From an uncultured Lachnospiraceae bacterium (GTDB lineage Bacteria; Bacillota; Clostridia; Lachnospirales; Lachnospiraceae), in contig CADCMM010000002.1 of assembly GCA_902802515.1 (NCBI GenBank), positions 56,099 to 120,098 of the forward strand: a stretch of DNA of 64,000 bases, given 5' to 3'. Of this stretch, positions 44,865-52,926 are shown piece by piece. Position 1 is the first letter of the stretch. Each line of letters begins with the position of its first letter. The notes below the pieces were generated by a model. That model made no database searches and was not told where the DNA came from. It saw only the letters and a program-made list of their open reading frames with translations. Both the position numbers and the translations under genes were made by a program.

Positions 44865-46529
44865 ATGGAATCAAACAGCAAAAATTTTATTGAGCAGATG
44901 ATAGATAAGGACCTGGAAGAAGGACGCTACGATGCAGTGTGCACCCGTTTTCCGCCGGAGCCTAACGGGTATCTTCACATTGGACATGCGAAATCGGTAC
45001 TTCTGAATTACGGCATCGCTCAGGAATATCACGGCAAATTCAATATGCGGTTTGACGATACGAATCCAACGAAAGAGAAGACAGAATTTGTAGAATCCAT
45101 TCTGTCGGATATCAAATGGCTTGGTGCAGACTGGGAAGACCGGCTTTTCTTTGCCTCCAACTATTTCGATCAGATGTATGAAGCGGCGGTAAAGCTAATT
45201 AAAAAAGGAAAAGCTTTTGTCTGTGATCTGACTGCCGAGGAGATCAGAGCGTACCGCGGCACGCTGACAGAGCCGGGGAAGAACAGTCCCTACCGCGACC
45301 GCTCTGTGGAAGAGAATCTGGTATTATTTGAGAATATGAAAAACGGCGTGTATCCGGATGGAGCGAAAGTGCTTCGTGCTAAGATTGATATGGCGTCACC
45401 GAATATTAACATGCGTGACCCGGTGATCTACCGTGTGGCACATATGTCCCATCACAATACAGGAGATAAGTGGTGCATTTATCCGATGTATGATTTTGCG
45501 CATCCTATTGAGGATGCCATTGAGGGCGTGAGCCATTCCCTTTGTACACTGGAGTTCGAGGATCACAGACCATTGTACGACTGGGTAGTGAGAGAACTGG
45601 AGTATCCGCATCCGCCCAGACAGATAGAGTTTGCGAAAATGTACCTGACCAATGTGGTGACAGGTAAGCGTTATATTAAGAAATTGGTGGAAGAAGGTAT
45701 CGTGGATGGCTGGGATGACCCGAGGCTGGTGTCTATCGCGGCACTGCGCCGCCGTGGTTTCACGCCGGAGTCCATCAAGATGTTTGTGAATCTGTGCGGC
45801 ATCAGCAAGAGCCAGAGTTCCGCAGATTACGCTATGCTGGAATACTGTATCCGTGAGGATCTGAAATTAAAACGTCCCAGAGTCATGGCTGTGCTGGATC
45901 CGGTAAAACTGATCATCGACAATTATCCGGAAGATCAGATGGAGGAGCTTGATATTGAGAACAATCTGGAGAATCCGGAGCTGGGTATGAGAAAAGTTCC
46001 CTTTGGCCGTGAGCTTTACATCAACCGCGATGATTTTATGGAGAATCCTCCGAAGAAGTATTTCCGCCTTTTCCCTGGAAATGAAGTTCGTCTTATGGGC
46101 GCGTACTTTGTGAAGTGTACCGGATTTGAGAAAGATGCCGATGGAAATATTACAGAGATTCATTGTACCTACGATCCTGAGACTAAGTGCGGTACCGGTT
46201 TTACCGGACGGAAAGTGAAAGGTACCATTCATTGGGTGGCGGCAAAGACAGCGTTTCAGGCCCAGGTTCGTCTGTATGAGAACATTATTGATGAGGAGAA
46301 AGGCGTTTACAATGAGGACGGTTCTCTGAACTTAAATCCAAATTCCCTCACTATCCTGAAGAACTGCTATCTGGAGCCGTCCCTGAAGGACGTGGCGCCC
46401 TACGACAGCTTCCAGTTTGTGCGTACCGGGTTCTTCTGCGTAGACGCCAGAGATTCCAAACCGGGTGCGCCGGTGTTTAACCGGATCGTATCACTGAAGA
46501 GTTCATTCAAACTTCCGAAAGCAGAATAA
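44865..46529 (+). CDS. glnS: Glutaminyl-tRNA synthetase
   Basis: A 554-residue class I synthetase. The Rossmann HIGH motif is in [15 protein letters not shown] near residue 38, with [22 protein letters not shown] and [16 protein letters not shown] also present. The C-terminal anticodon-binding beta-barrels are present. The catalytic KMSKS-like loop, usually VMSKRKL in GlnRS, reads [11 protein letters not shown] (near 264-274), keeping the lysines but not the MSK core. Many Firmicutes make Gln-tRNA by transamidation instead, so glnS itself is notable. AGGAGG lies 7 bases before the ATG. Confidence 0.96.
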   Translation: MESNSKNFIEQMIDKDLEEGRYDAVCTRFPPEPNGYLHIGHAKSVLLNYGIAQEYHGKFNMRFDDTNPTKEKTEFVESILSDIKWLGADWEDRLFFASNYFDQMYEAAVKLIKKGKAFVCDLTAEEIRAYRGTLTEPGKNSPYRDRSVEENLVLFENMKNGVYPDGAKVLRAKIDMASPNINMRDPVIYRVAHMSHHNTGDKWCIYPMYDFAHPIEDAIEGVSHSLCTLEFEDHRPLYDWVVRELEYPHPPRQIEFAKMYLTNVVTGKRYIKKLVEEGIVDGWDDPRLVSIAALRRRGFTPESIKMFVNLCGISKSQSSADYAMLEYCIREDLKLKRPRVMAVLDPVKLIIDNYPEDQMEELDIENNLENPELGMRKVPFGRELYINRDDFMENPPKKYFRLFPGNEVRLMGAYFVKCTGFEKDADGNITEIHCTYDPETKCGTGFTGRKVKGTIHWVAAKTAFQAQVRLYENIIDEEKGVYNEDGSLNLNPNSLTILKNCYLEPSLKDVAPYDSFQFVRTGFFCVDARDSKPGAPVFNRIVSLKSSFKLPKAE

Positions 46530-46569
46530 TGCCAAAGGTCAGCGAGCCGGAGAGGAGAGAGTAACTGGG

Positions 46570-47139
46570 ATGGCGCAGAGCTTCTATCAGGGAATCACAG
46601 ACTTCATATTTGTGCAGCATCAGCCGAGGAAAGCAGATATTATCTTTGTCCCCGGGGGAAACTACCCGGAGGCGGCTATTCAGGCTGCCGGGCTGTATCG
46701 GCAGGGATTTGCGCCCCTGGTGCTTCCCTCCGGCAGATACAGCATCCTTGATGGCACCTTTGACGGAGCGTATGAGACAGAATGGGAATATCTTCGGGAC
46801 ATTCTGATAAAAAACGGAGTACCCAGATCAGCTATTCTGAGGGAGGATCAGGCGACCTTTACCTATGAAAACGCTATAGAGTCCCGAAAAGTAACAAACG
46901 CCCTGGGTATGGGCGTTGGTAGCGGGATATTGTGCTGTCAGGCGTTTCATGCCCGCCGCTGCCTTATGTATTACCAGGAGCAGTTTCCGGAGACGGAAAT
47001 TCTGGTGTGTCCGGTGGAGACGAAAGGGATCAGCCGGGATAACTGGTTTCTGGATCCGAAAAAAATCGATGTGGTTCTCGGAGAGGTAGAACGGTGCGGA
47101 GCGCAGTTTCATGAGATCATGAAAGGACATATAAAATAG
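46570..47139 (+). CDS. YdcF-like protein (DUF218)
   Basis: A 189-residue protein of the DUF218/ElyC-SanA-YdcF group. The N-terminus has ADIIFVPGGNYPEAA, the middle LVLPSGRYSIL, and ENAIESRKV with the conserved acidic/Asn pattern near 100. No signal peptide is seen. Family members act in envelope or vitamin B12-related processes, but no activity is established. It follows glnS after 40 bases, and the next small gene starts 1 base after its stop. Confidence 0.88.
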   Translation: MAQSFYQGITDFIFVQHQPRKADIIFVPGGNYPEAAIQAAGLYRQGFAPLVLPSGRYSILDGTFDGAYETEWEYLRDILIKNGVPRSAILREDQATFTYENAIESRKVTNALGMGVGSGILCCQAFHARRCLMYYQEQFPETEILVCPVETKGISRDNWFLDPKKIDVVLGEVERCGAQFHEIMKGHIK

Positions 47140-47140
47140 T

Positions 47141-47398
47141 ATGGTATATGATAAAATCTGTCTGGAGACATTCCTGAAAAATCAGGCACAGCTCTTTGAT
47201 GAACCGGTAGCAGACACTTTGGAGGAGGCGGACGAGTTTCTGGATGAGTGTATGGCGCAGGTTCTGAAAAACAAAAAAGAAGTAAAGAAGTATTTTAAAG
47301 AAAATCTGGATGCCTCCGGAATGACCGATGAGGAAATATTGGAGGCATGCGAAGTATTCCCTCTGCCGGATGGGCGCTTCTTAGTGGTGGAAGGGTAG
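47141..47398 (+). CDS. Small acidic protein of unknown function
   Basis: An 85-residue, helix-rich, acidic protein (VADTLEEADEFLDECMAQVL, EILEACEVFPLPDGRFLVVEG). No known domain or membrane segment is visible. It begins one base after the YdcF-like gene, so the two are probably co-expressed. AAAGGA lies 11 bases upstream of the ATG, at long spacing. The regular helices and fully open frame support a real gene. Confidence 0.7.
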   Translation: MVYDKICLETFLKNQAQLFDEPVADTLEEADEFLDECMAQVLKNKKEVKKYFKENLDASGMTDEEILEACEVFPLPDGRFLVVEG

Positions 47399-47458
47399 CG
47401 AAAGCGTTCTTCAGAAACCTGTATTTATGCTTGGAAATGCTTTGTGCAGCAGCCCGCA

Positions 47459-48178
47459 TTATGCCAGCGCAGGCAGTATGAGTTTTGTAACGACGCCCAG
47501 AACAAGCAGATGGACCGGGTAAAACCAGTAGAAAAAGTATTTCAGAGACAGACCGCGCTTCCCATTATAAAAAAATACCGGAATAAATGAGAGCGGAGCC
47601 CAGGTTTCCCAGGAGATAGCGGCCGCTCCCCCCAGACACTGATAAAGTCTGGAGTAACGCAAAATATAGAGTACTTCAATGAGAAATACCCCTTTGTAGC
47701 TGTAATCTGTTTTCAGGAAGTTTGCGGCAAGCAATCCAGCCACCATGATCAGTAGTTGGATAGACGTAAGCCCCTGGCATAAGGTAATGCCCCACAGCAC
47801 AAGAAGTCCTATGAGGAGCGTGAAGTACACGTTCTGCTTTTCCGGATAAAACCAGTTTGTCTTCAGCGCAAAATCAAAGGGAATCTCGGAGATCAGTGCA
47901 AACAGAAACAGCCTGGAGGCATATTTTTTCACGTCGCGGGTATGCATAAAGCCTTCCACCAGAAGAAAACAGAAGATGGGAAAGGCGATGCGTCCGATAC
48001 CGCGCATCACAGTATACAGCTGATTCATGTGTTTTAAGGTTGTAAGATCGCTGAAAATGTAGTCCCTTCGGGTTAATGCACGCACAACGGTGGCGCCGGT
48101 GTGGTCGATCAGCATTGTGGCGATAGCAATAAGTTTCAGAGTACTGCCGGAAAACCCGAATCTGCGTGTATATTCCAT
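47459..48178 (-). CDS. TraX-family membrane protein
   Basis: A 239-residue multipass protein of the TraX family, named for F-pilin N-acetylation but widespread on Firmicutes chromosomes. LKLIAIATMLIDHTGA, MRGIGRIAFPIFCFLLVEGF and ISEIPFDFAL are family patterns, with about eight hydrophobic segments. AAAGGA is 7 bases before the ATG at 48178; a longer frame exists without a ribosome site and through the terminator region. No conjugation genes are nearby, so a role in acylation of a surface component is more likely. Confidence 0.88.
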   Translation of the reverse strand: MEYTRRFGFSGSTLKLIAIATMLIDHTGATVVRALTRRDYIFSDLTTLKHMNQLYTVMRGIGRIAFPIFCFLLVEGFMHTRDVKKYASRLFLFALISEIPFDFALKTNWFYPEKQNVYFTLLIGLLVLWGITLCQGLTSIQLLIMVAGLLAANFLKTDYSYKGVFLIEVLYILRYSRLYQCLGGAAAISWETWAPLSFIPVFFYNGKRGLSLKYFFYWFYPVHLLVLGVVTKLILPALA

Positions 48179-48209
48179 AAGAAGTCCTTTCGTTAAAGCA
48201 ATAGAAATA

Positions 48210-48265
48210 GAGGCTGTCACATGAAGCATTTTATTACAAAAATATGCGTTTCATGCGGCAACCTC
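48210..48265 (-). terminator. Terminator of htpG
   Basis: Sixteen-base arms 48210-48225 and 48250-48265 pair with two G-T wobbles and one mismatch. On the minus strand the hairpin is followed by a T-rich stretch. It contains the recurrent GGCTGTC-type gene-end sequence seen at several other places in the window. Confidence 0.75.
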
Positions 48266-48298
48266 TATTTTATAATAAATACCTGTGAATGAAAACAG

Positions 48299-50380
48299 TT
48301 ATTTTGCCAGAAGCATCATGATCTCGTTGCTGCGGGCAATAAATTTCGTCATCTCCTCCGGAGTCAGCGGCTTATGAGCCAGCACTGCCAGATCATAGAG
48401 CTGCTGGCAGAACATTGGAACATGCTCGCCCTCTTTATGCTGGAAGATATACTGTACCAGCACGTTGTTGGCATTCAGCACCAGAGTTTCGGTGGTGCCG
48501 AACATGGACGGATCCATTCCGTACATATTGTACATCTTCATCATATCCTGCATTCGCCGGCTCTCCTCGGAGAGAGTCATCATGGAAGAAATGTTCGCGT
48601 TTTTCAGTTTCTCTACCTTTACCTCCAGTTTATCTTTGCCCAGGGCTTTGCGGAACAGTTCAGTGAGGGTATCGGTGGTTTCTTTCAGCTCTTCCTCGGA
48701 AGTCTCTTCCTTGAATGTGTCGGTGACATCCGCGTCAATGCGCTCAAATTTCAGCTTTTCATCCTGACGTTCTACATGGGTGATGAAAGCGGTATCAATG
48801 TTGTGTTTCAGGATAACGGCATCCAGACCGGCTTCCTTGAACATATTGATGTACTGGCTCTGCTGAACTTCATCCGTTACATAGTAGATGGTGGTCTTTG
48901 AGGCGTCGCCATCCTTACTTTCTTCTGCTGTATCTTCAGTATCTGCAGACTCATCGAAATCCACGGTTTCGGCGGCATCTGCGCTTTCTGCATTTTCAGC
49001 AGTCTCTTCAGGATCCAGTTCTTTCATGGTAAGGTATTTGCCGTTGATATCTTTGTAAAGGATATAGTCCATCATGCGCTCGCTGAACTTGGTATCTTTA
49101 ATGCAGCCATATTTGATGAACGGGCTGATATCATCCCAGTATTTTTCATAGCTCTCCCGGTCGGTCTTGCACATGCCGGAGAGTTTGTCCGCCACTTTCT
49201 TTGTGATGTAATCTGCGATCTTCTTTACAAAACCGTCATTCTGCAGGGCGCTTCTGGAAACGTTCAGCGGAAGATCCGGACAGTCGATAACGCCCTTGAG
49301 CAGCATCAGGAATTCCGGAATCACCTCTTTGATATTATCCGCAATGAATACCTGGTTGTTGTACAGTTTGATGGTTCCCTCAATGGAGTCATACTCGGTG
49401 TTGATCTTCGGGAAGTAGAGGATACCTTTCAGGTTGAACGGGTAGTCCATGTTCAGGTGGATCCAGAACAGCGGCTCCTTGTAATCCATGAATACCTTAC
49501 GGTAAAATTCCTTATATTCCTCTTCGGTGCAGTCATTGGGATGTTTGGTCCACAGGGGATGGGTATCGCTCAGGGAAATCGGGCGTTTATTGATCTTCAC
49601 GCGGTCTCTGGCAGGAGATACTTCCACAATTTCCTTGTTGCCGTTTTCATCCTCTTTTTCTTCTGTTTTAGCGTCCTCATGAATGTGTTCTACCACCACA
49701 TCATCCTCGCGCAGCTCAGCTTCATCAATGGTCTCATATTCCTGCGGGGCATTTGCTTTGGAGAGAAAGATCTCTGTGGGCATGAAAGAACAATATTTTT
49801 CCAGCACCTCACGCATGCGGTACTCATTGGCAAATTCAAGACTGTCTTCATTCAAGTGCAGGGTAATTTCTGTACCGACGGTATCTTTTGTGCCCTCGCC
49901 GATGGTGTATTCAGAACTGCCGTCACATTCCCAGTGTACCGGGGCTGCGCCATTCTGGTAGGAGAGCGTATCAATTTCTACATTGTCAGCCACCATAAAT
50001 ACGGAATAGAAGCCAAGTCCGAAATGACCGATGATCTCATCCTTATTGGTCTTATCCTTATATTTCTCCAGAAAAGCGGTAGCGCCGGAGAAAGCGATCT
50101 GTGTAATATACTCCTCGACTTCAGCCTCCGTCATACCAAGTCCGGTATCAATAAATTTCAATGTTTTTTCTTCGGGATTAACGATCACCTGGATGCTGTC
50201 TTTGTGATCATCCGGGTAGGAATATTCTCCCATAATCTCCAGCTTGTGCAGCTTTGTGATGGCATCGCAGCCGTTGGACACAACTTCCCGGGCAAAGATG
50301 TCGTGGTCAGAATAGAGCCATTTTTTGATAATTGGGAAAATATTTTCACTGTTAATGGAAAGATTTCCTGTCTTGCTCAT
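48299..50380 (-). CDS. htpG: Molecular chaperone HtpG (Hsp90)
   Basis: A 693-residue Hsp90 ATPase. The GHKL domain carries FAREVVSNGCDAI near residue 31, FIDTGLGMTEAEV near 78 and HFGLGFYSVFMVAD near 120. The middle domain contains LFWIHLNMDYPFNLKGILYFP and LPLNVSRSALQND. Two charged insertions stand out: EDAKTEEKEDENG between N and M domains, and an acidic run of about 40 residues (about 453-490) in the middle domain, both unusual for HtpG. The ATPase motifs are slightly divergent (NGCDA, DTGLGM). It is preceded by a consensus promoter and a CIRCE operator. Confidence 0.96.
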   Translation of the reverse strand: MSKTGNLSINSENIFPIIKKWLYSDHDIFAREVVSNGCDAITKLHKLEIMGEYSYPDDHKDSIQVIVNPEEKTLKFIDTGLGMTEAEVEEYITQIAFSGATAFLEKYKDKTNKDEIIGHFGLGFYSVFMVADNVEIDTLSYQNGAAPVHWECDGSSEYTIGEGTKDTVGTEITLHLNEDSLEFANEYRMREVLEKYCSFMPTEIFLSKANAPQEYETIDEAELREDDVVVEHIHEDAKTEEKEDENGNKEIVEVSPARDRVKINKRPISLSDTHPLWTKHPNDCTEEEYKEFYRKVFMDYKEPLFWIHLNMDYPFNLKGILYFPKINTEYDSIEGTIKLYNNQVFIADNIKEVIPEFLMLLKGVIDCPDLPLNVSRSALQNDGFVKKIADYITKKVADKLSGMCKTDRESYEKYWDDISPFIKYGCIKDTKFSERMMDYILYKDINGKYLTMKELDPEETAENAESADAAETVDFDESADTEDTAEESKDGDASKTTIYYVTDEVQQSQYINMFKEAGLDAVILKHNIDTAFITHVERQDEKLKFERIDADVTDTFKEETSEEELKETTDTLTELFRKALGKDKLEVKVEKLKNANISSMMTLSEESRRMQDMMKMYNMYGMDPSMFGTTETLVLNANNVLVQYIFQHKEGEHVPMFCQQLYDLAVLAHKPLTPEEMTKFIARSNEIMMLLAK

Positions 50381-50459
50381 AATATAACACTCCTTATCTG
50401 TACATTTTTAATTGTGTTCGTATAAAGCAGATCATAGGTGATCCGTAACTATAGAAGAC

Positions 50460-50488
50460 ATTGTAATACCCAAAAATGGAAATGTCAA
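50460..50488 (-). promoter_or_regulatory. htpG promoter
   Basis: On the minus strand TTGACA (50488-50483), 17 bases, TACAAT (50465-50460). The -35 is perfect and the -10 matches 5 of 6. The leader would be about 70 bases. Confidence 0.85.
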
Positions 50489-50495
50489 GATAAAA

Positions 50496-50522
50496 TTAGC
50501 ACTCGTTTAAAATGAGTGCTAA
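50496..50522 (-). promoter_or_regulatory. CIRCE operator for HrcA
   Basis: TTAGCACTC, 9 bases, GAGTGCTAA: perfect matches to both arms of the CIRCE consensus. It lies 7 bases upstream of the htpG -35 and 16 bases after the stop of the DUF5721-like gene. HrcA should therefore control htpG directly. Confidence 0.95.
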
Positions 50523-50538
50523 CAAAACTCTTGCGTTT

Positions 50539-51042
50539 TTAATGAACTACATACGGAATCCCTTTTTGTCGCAGAAATTTTCCGATCATATCATCCCAGG
50601 CGCGGTCCAGGGATCTGTCCAGTGTAAACACCCGCACCGAAGTACCGGTGGTACAGGAAATGTTTTTTCCGTCATAAAGTATATTAAGATAGAGGCCTGC
50701 AATGTCTTGCGTATGCAGCCCGACGCCGGACTGGGCCAGCAGCTTTTCCGTATTATAATCTGCCAATCGAAAAACGATCTTAAAGTTCAAGGGCGTATAT
50801 TTCCCCTTCACCAGATATAAAAAGAACGGGCGAACCTGCTTCCAGAGAGGGGAGGGAGCAGGCTTTTTCGTTTCTTCATCGGTATCCATGCTGTCATAAT
50901 AATCAGCGTGAAAACTGCCGTCCATGCGAAAGGTGGTAAAAGTTGTAAGAGTTGTCTCTGTCACCAGGAACGTATCAAAAATTTCAGTAGTCAGGAGTTT
51001 TGTCATGAAATCCCGGACATCGGGTATCTGTAATGCTTGCAA
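50539..51042 (-). CDS. DUF5721-like uncharacterised protein
   Basis: A 167-residue soluble protein resembling the Lachnospiraceae family DUF5721. Visible features are the N-terminal MQALQIPDVRDFMTKLLTTEIFD, many TT-rich beta stretches and the central PLWKQVRPFFLYLVKGKYTPLNFKIVFRL, with no membrane segment or known catalytic motif. GGAGGATT is upstream of the ATG. It is divergent from degV, with a perfect palindrome between them, and the CIRCE site lies just after its stop. The function is unknown. Confidence 0.75.
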   Translation of the reverse strand: MQALQIPDVRDFMTKLLTTEIFDTFLVTETTLTTFTTFRMDGSFHADYYDSMDTDEETKKPAPSPLWKQVRPFFLYLVKGKYTPLNFKIVFRLADYNTEKLLAQSGVGLHTQDIAGLYLNILYDGKNISCTTGTSVRVFTLDRSLDRAWDDMIGKFLRQKGIPYVVH

Positions 51043-51127
51043 AAGAAATCCTCCCTTAATTTAGATAAATTTTATTATATATTTGTTTTTTCCTCTTTTC
51101 AAGATGAAATATATATGCTATCATAAT

Positions 51128-51144
51128 GTAGTATCAAATACTAC
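51128..51144. promoter_or_regulatory. Palindromic operator-like site upstream of degV
   Basis: GTAGTAT, CAA, ATACTAC: perfect 7-bp arms 36 bases before the degV start. Its form fits a dimeric repressor such as a MarR or FabT type. Confidence 0.55.
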
Positions 51145-51179
51145 GTTGTGAAATCTCGATGCTTTGATAGGAGGTATCT

Positions 51180-52019
51180 ATGAGTTATAGAGTTGTGGTG
51201 GACAGCTGCGGAGAACTGACCGAGGAGATGAAACAGGACGGACATTTTCTATCGGCTCCGCTGACGATGCAGGTGGATGAATATGATTTTGTAGATGATG
51301 AAACATTTGACCAGGCGGATTTCCTGGCGAAGGTAGCCGCCAGCCCCAATTGTCCCAAATCTGCATGCCCGTCACCGGATTTTTATCGAAAAGCATTTGA
51401 AGGCGAAGAGGATCATGCTTATGCGGTCACACTTTCCGCGCAATTGAGCGGTTCTTATAATAGCGCTCAGCTGGGCAAAAGTATGTGTCTGGAAGAATAT
51501 CCGGATAAAAAAATACATGTATTTAACTCGAAATCCGCCTCTATTGGAGAAACTCTGATCGCCATGAAGATCAGGGAATGCGAAAATGCAGGGATGAGTT
51601 TTAAAGAGGTGGTGCAGAAAGTGGAGGAGTACATTGCCAGCCAGACCACATGGTTTGTTCTGGAGACTCTGGAAGCGCTGCGCAAAAACGGACGTCTGAG
51701 TAATCTGAAAGCAGCGGTGGCTACTGCTCTGAAGATCAAACCGGTGATGATGTCTACACCCGAGGGATCGATCCAGCAATTGGGGCAGGCCAGAGGCATC
51801 AATAAAGCTCTGGTAAAGATGGTTGACAATATCGTGGAAGTCACAGAACACCCCGAAGAGCGGATCCTGGCCATCTCCCACTGCAATTGCAGGGACCGGG
51901 CCATGATGGTGAAAGACGCGCTGCTGGGGAGAATGAAAGTGAAGGATGCGTTCGTGGTGGATACTGCGGGCATCAGCTCCCTTTATGCCAGCGATGGCGG
52001 GATCATTGTGGTGGTGTGA
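51180..52019 (+). CDS. DegV-family fatty-acid-binding protein
   Basis: A 279-residue DegV/FakB-type protein that binds a fatty acid and, with FakA, presents it for phosphorylation. The N-terminus has RVVVDSCGELTEEM, then SACPSPDFYRKAF and LSAQLSGSYNSAQLGK near residue 87 in place of the TSxxSGTxxSA pattern, and RKNGRLSNLKA near 175. AGGAGG precedes the ATG. No fakA neighbour is present. An operator-like palindrome is upstream, suggesting regulated expression. Confidence 0.93.
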   Translation: MSYRVVVDSCGELTEEMKQDGHFLSAPLTMQVDEYDFVDDETFDQADFLAKVAASPNCPKSACPSPDFYRKAFEGEEDHAYAVTLSAQLSGSYNSAQLGKSMCLEEYPDKKIHVFNSKSASIGETLIAMKIRECENAGMSFKEVVQKVEEYIASQTTWFVLETLEALRKNGRLSNLKAAVATALKIKPVMMSTPEGSIQQLGQARGINKALVKMVDNIVEVTEHPEERILAISHCNCRDRAMMVKDALLGRMKVKDAFVVDTAGISSLYASDGGIIVVV

Positions 52020-52098
52020 TACTGCGGTTTATGTACTCCATAAATTGAAGGAAAATGTTTGCAAAGTGTCCGTTTCCCCAGTCCCTTTGAAAAAATGA

Positions 52099-52126
52099 TT
52101 GCAAATTCGCATATTTCGTGTATACT
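52099..52126 (+). promoter_or_regulatory. Promoter of the 84-residue membrane protein
   Basis: TTGCAA (52099-52104), 16 bases, TATACT (52121-52126), about 70 bases before the ATG. Confidence 0.65.
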
Positions 52127-52196
52127 AGAGGGTAAAGAATACAGGATACAGCGTATGTGAGAGATACGAGAGATCCTTGATGTAAGGAGCGAAAAT

Positions 52197-52451
52197 ATGA
52201 GTCAGGCTAAAGTTGACCGTTATAAGGAAGAGAAGAGGAACCGCGAAAAGATCATGAAGAAGCAGAAGCTGGAATGGTTTCTGACGAAAACTGTGCTGTC
52301 GGTGTTGGCACTTGTGATTATTGGATGGGCCGGCATTTCTGTATACCGAAATGTAACGGCAACCCCGGATGACGGGACGGTGCAGGTAGAGACTTACACA
52401 GTCAATACCTCGGCAATTGACGATTATCTGGATAGTTTATCAGAAAATTAA
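52197..52451 (+). CDS. Small single-pass membrane protein
   Basis: An 84-residue protein with a very basic N-terminal 38 residues (KVDRYKEEKRNREKIMKKQK), one transmembrane helix (about 40-58, VLSVLALVIIGWAGISVY) and an acidic C-terminal tail. The topology would leave the basic part in the cytosol. No family is recognised. It has its own promoter, an AAGGAG ribosome site and a strong terminator directly after the stop, so it is a single-gene unit. Confidence 0.75.
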   Translation: MSQAKVDRYKEEKRNREKIMKKQKLEWFLTKTVLSVLALVIIGWAGISVYRNVTATPDDGTVQVETYTVNTSAIDDYLDSLSEN

Positions 52452-52459
52452 AACGACAA

Positions 52460-52497
52460 AAAAACTGCTTCCCTTTGAGCTTAGGGAAGCAGTTTTT
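52460..52497 (+). terminator. Bidirectional terminator
   Basis: AAAAACTGCTTCCCT pairs perfectly with AGGGAAGCAGTTTTT around 8 bases; A and T tracts on both sides suit termination of both the plus gene and the minus antitoxin gene. Confidence 0.9.
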
Positions 52498-52568
52498 GGC
52501 TAAGTGCAGATGCTGAATAATTTATATCAATTTGTGGAGAAGTAGAACCTTATCTTTTGAAAATTTAA

Positions 52569-52811
52569 TCATTTTGCCAACTCCAAAAATGCCATTTTGT
52601 ATTTTTTTAATATACGTGCAGCCACAAAATCAATTTTCTCATCATCGGTCATATCAATGATGGGAGAATTTTCAATGTCATAAAGGACATATTTTGGTTT
52701 GTTATTTTTAAAAATAATGGCCTGACCATTTTTATCCGCAATGCGGGTCACACGGCAAAAATTTTGATTAGCCTTGCTGACGGAGACGATAGTATTAGTA
52801 TCAATATTCAT
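52569..52811 (-). CDS. Phd/YefM-family antitoxin, solitary
   Basis: An 80-residue antitoxin-like protein. The N-terminal MNIDTNTIVSVSKANQNFCRVTRIADK and the following IFKNNKPKYVLYD match the Phd/YefM DNA-binding fold, with a toxin-neutralising C-terminal tail. The start at 52811 has AGGAAA upstream; the earlier ATG at 52826 coincides with the predicted transcription start. No RelE, Doc or other toxin gene is adjacent on either side, so the toxin is elsewhere, lost, or the protein acts alone. Confidence 0.85.
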   Translation of the reverse strand: MNIDTNTIVSVSKANQNFCRVTRIADKNGQAIIFKNNKPKYVLYDIENSPIIDMTDDEKIDFVAARILKKYKMAFLELAK

Positions 52812-52832
52812 AACGATTTCCTGCATGTTTTT

Positions 52833-52860
52833 ATTATATACAGTATTAGGTGAAATTCAA
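52833..52860 (-). promoter_or_regulatory. Antitoxin gene promoter
   Basis: On the minus strand TTGAAT (52860-52855), 16 bases, TATAAT (52838-52833). The -10 is perfect. Confidence 0.7.
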
Positions 52861-52884
52861 CCATTATTTTTAACGCTATATTTG

Positions 52885-52908
52885 AAAAGGGGCTGTTGAG
52901 ACAGCCCC
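52885..52908 (-). terminator. Terminator of argG
   Basis: GGGGCTGT (52889-52896) and ACAGCCCC (52901-52908) form a perfect 8-bp stem. On the minus strand it is followed by a short T4 run. Confidence 0.75.
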
Positions 52909-52926
52909 TGAAATATCTAAATTATC

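Noticed and set aside
47459..48178. TraX as evidence for a conjugative element
   Set aside because: TraX-family genes are common on Firmicutes chromosomes and no other transfer, integrase or mobilisation gene is nearby.
49457..50425. Long open frame opposite htpG
   Set aside because: It is an antisense shadow of a highly conserved gene with skewed composition and no recognisable motif.
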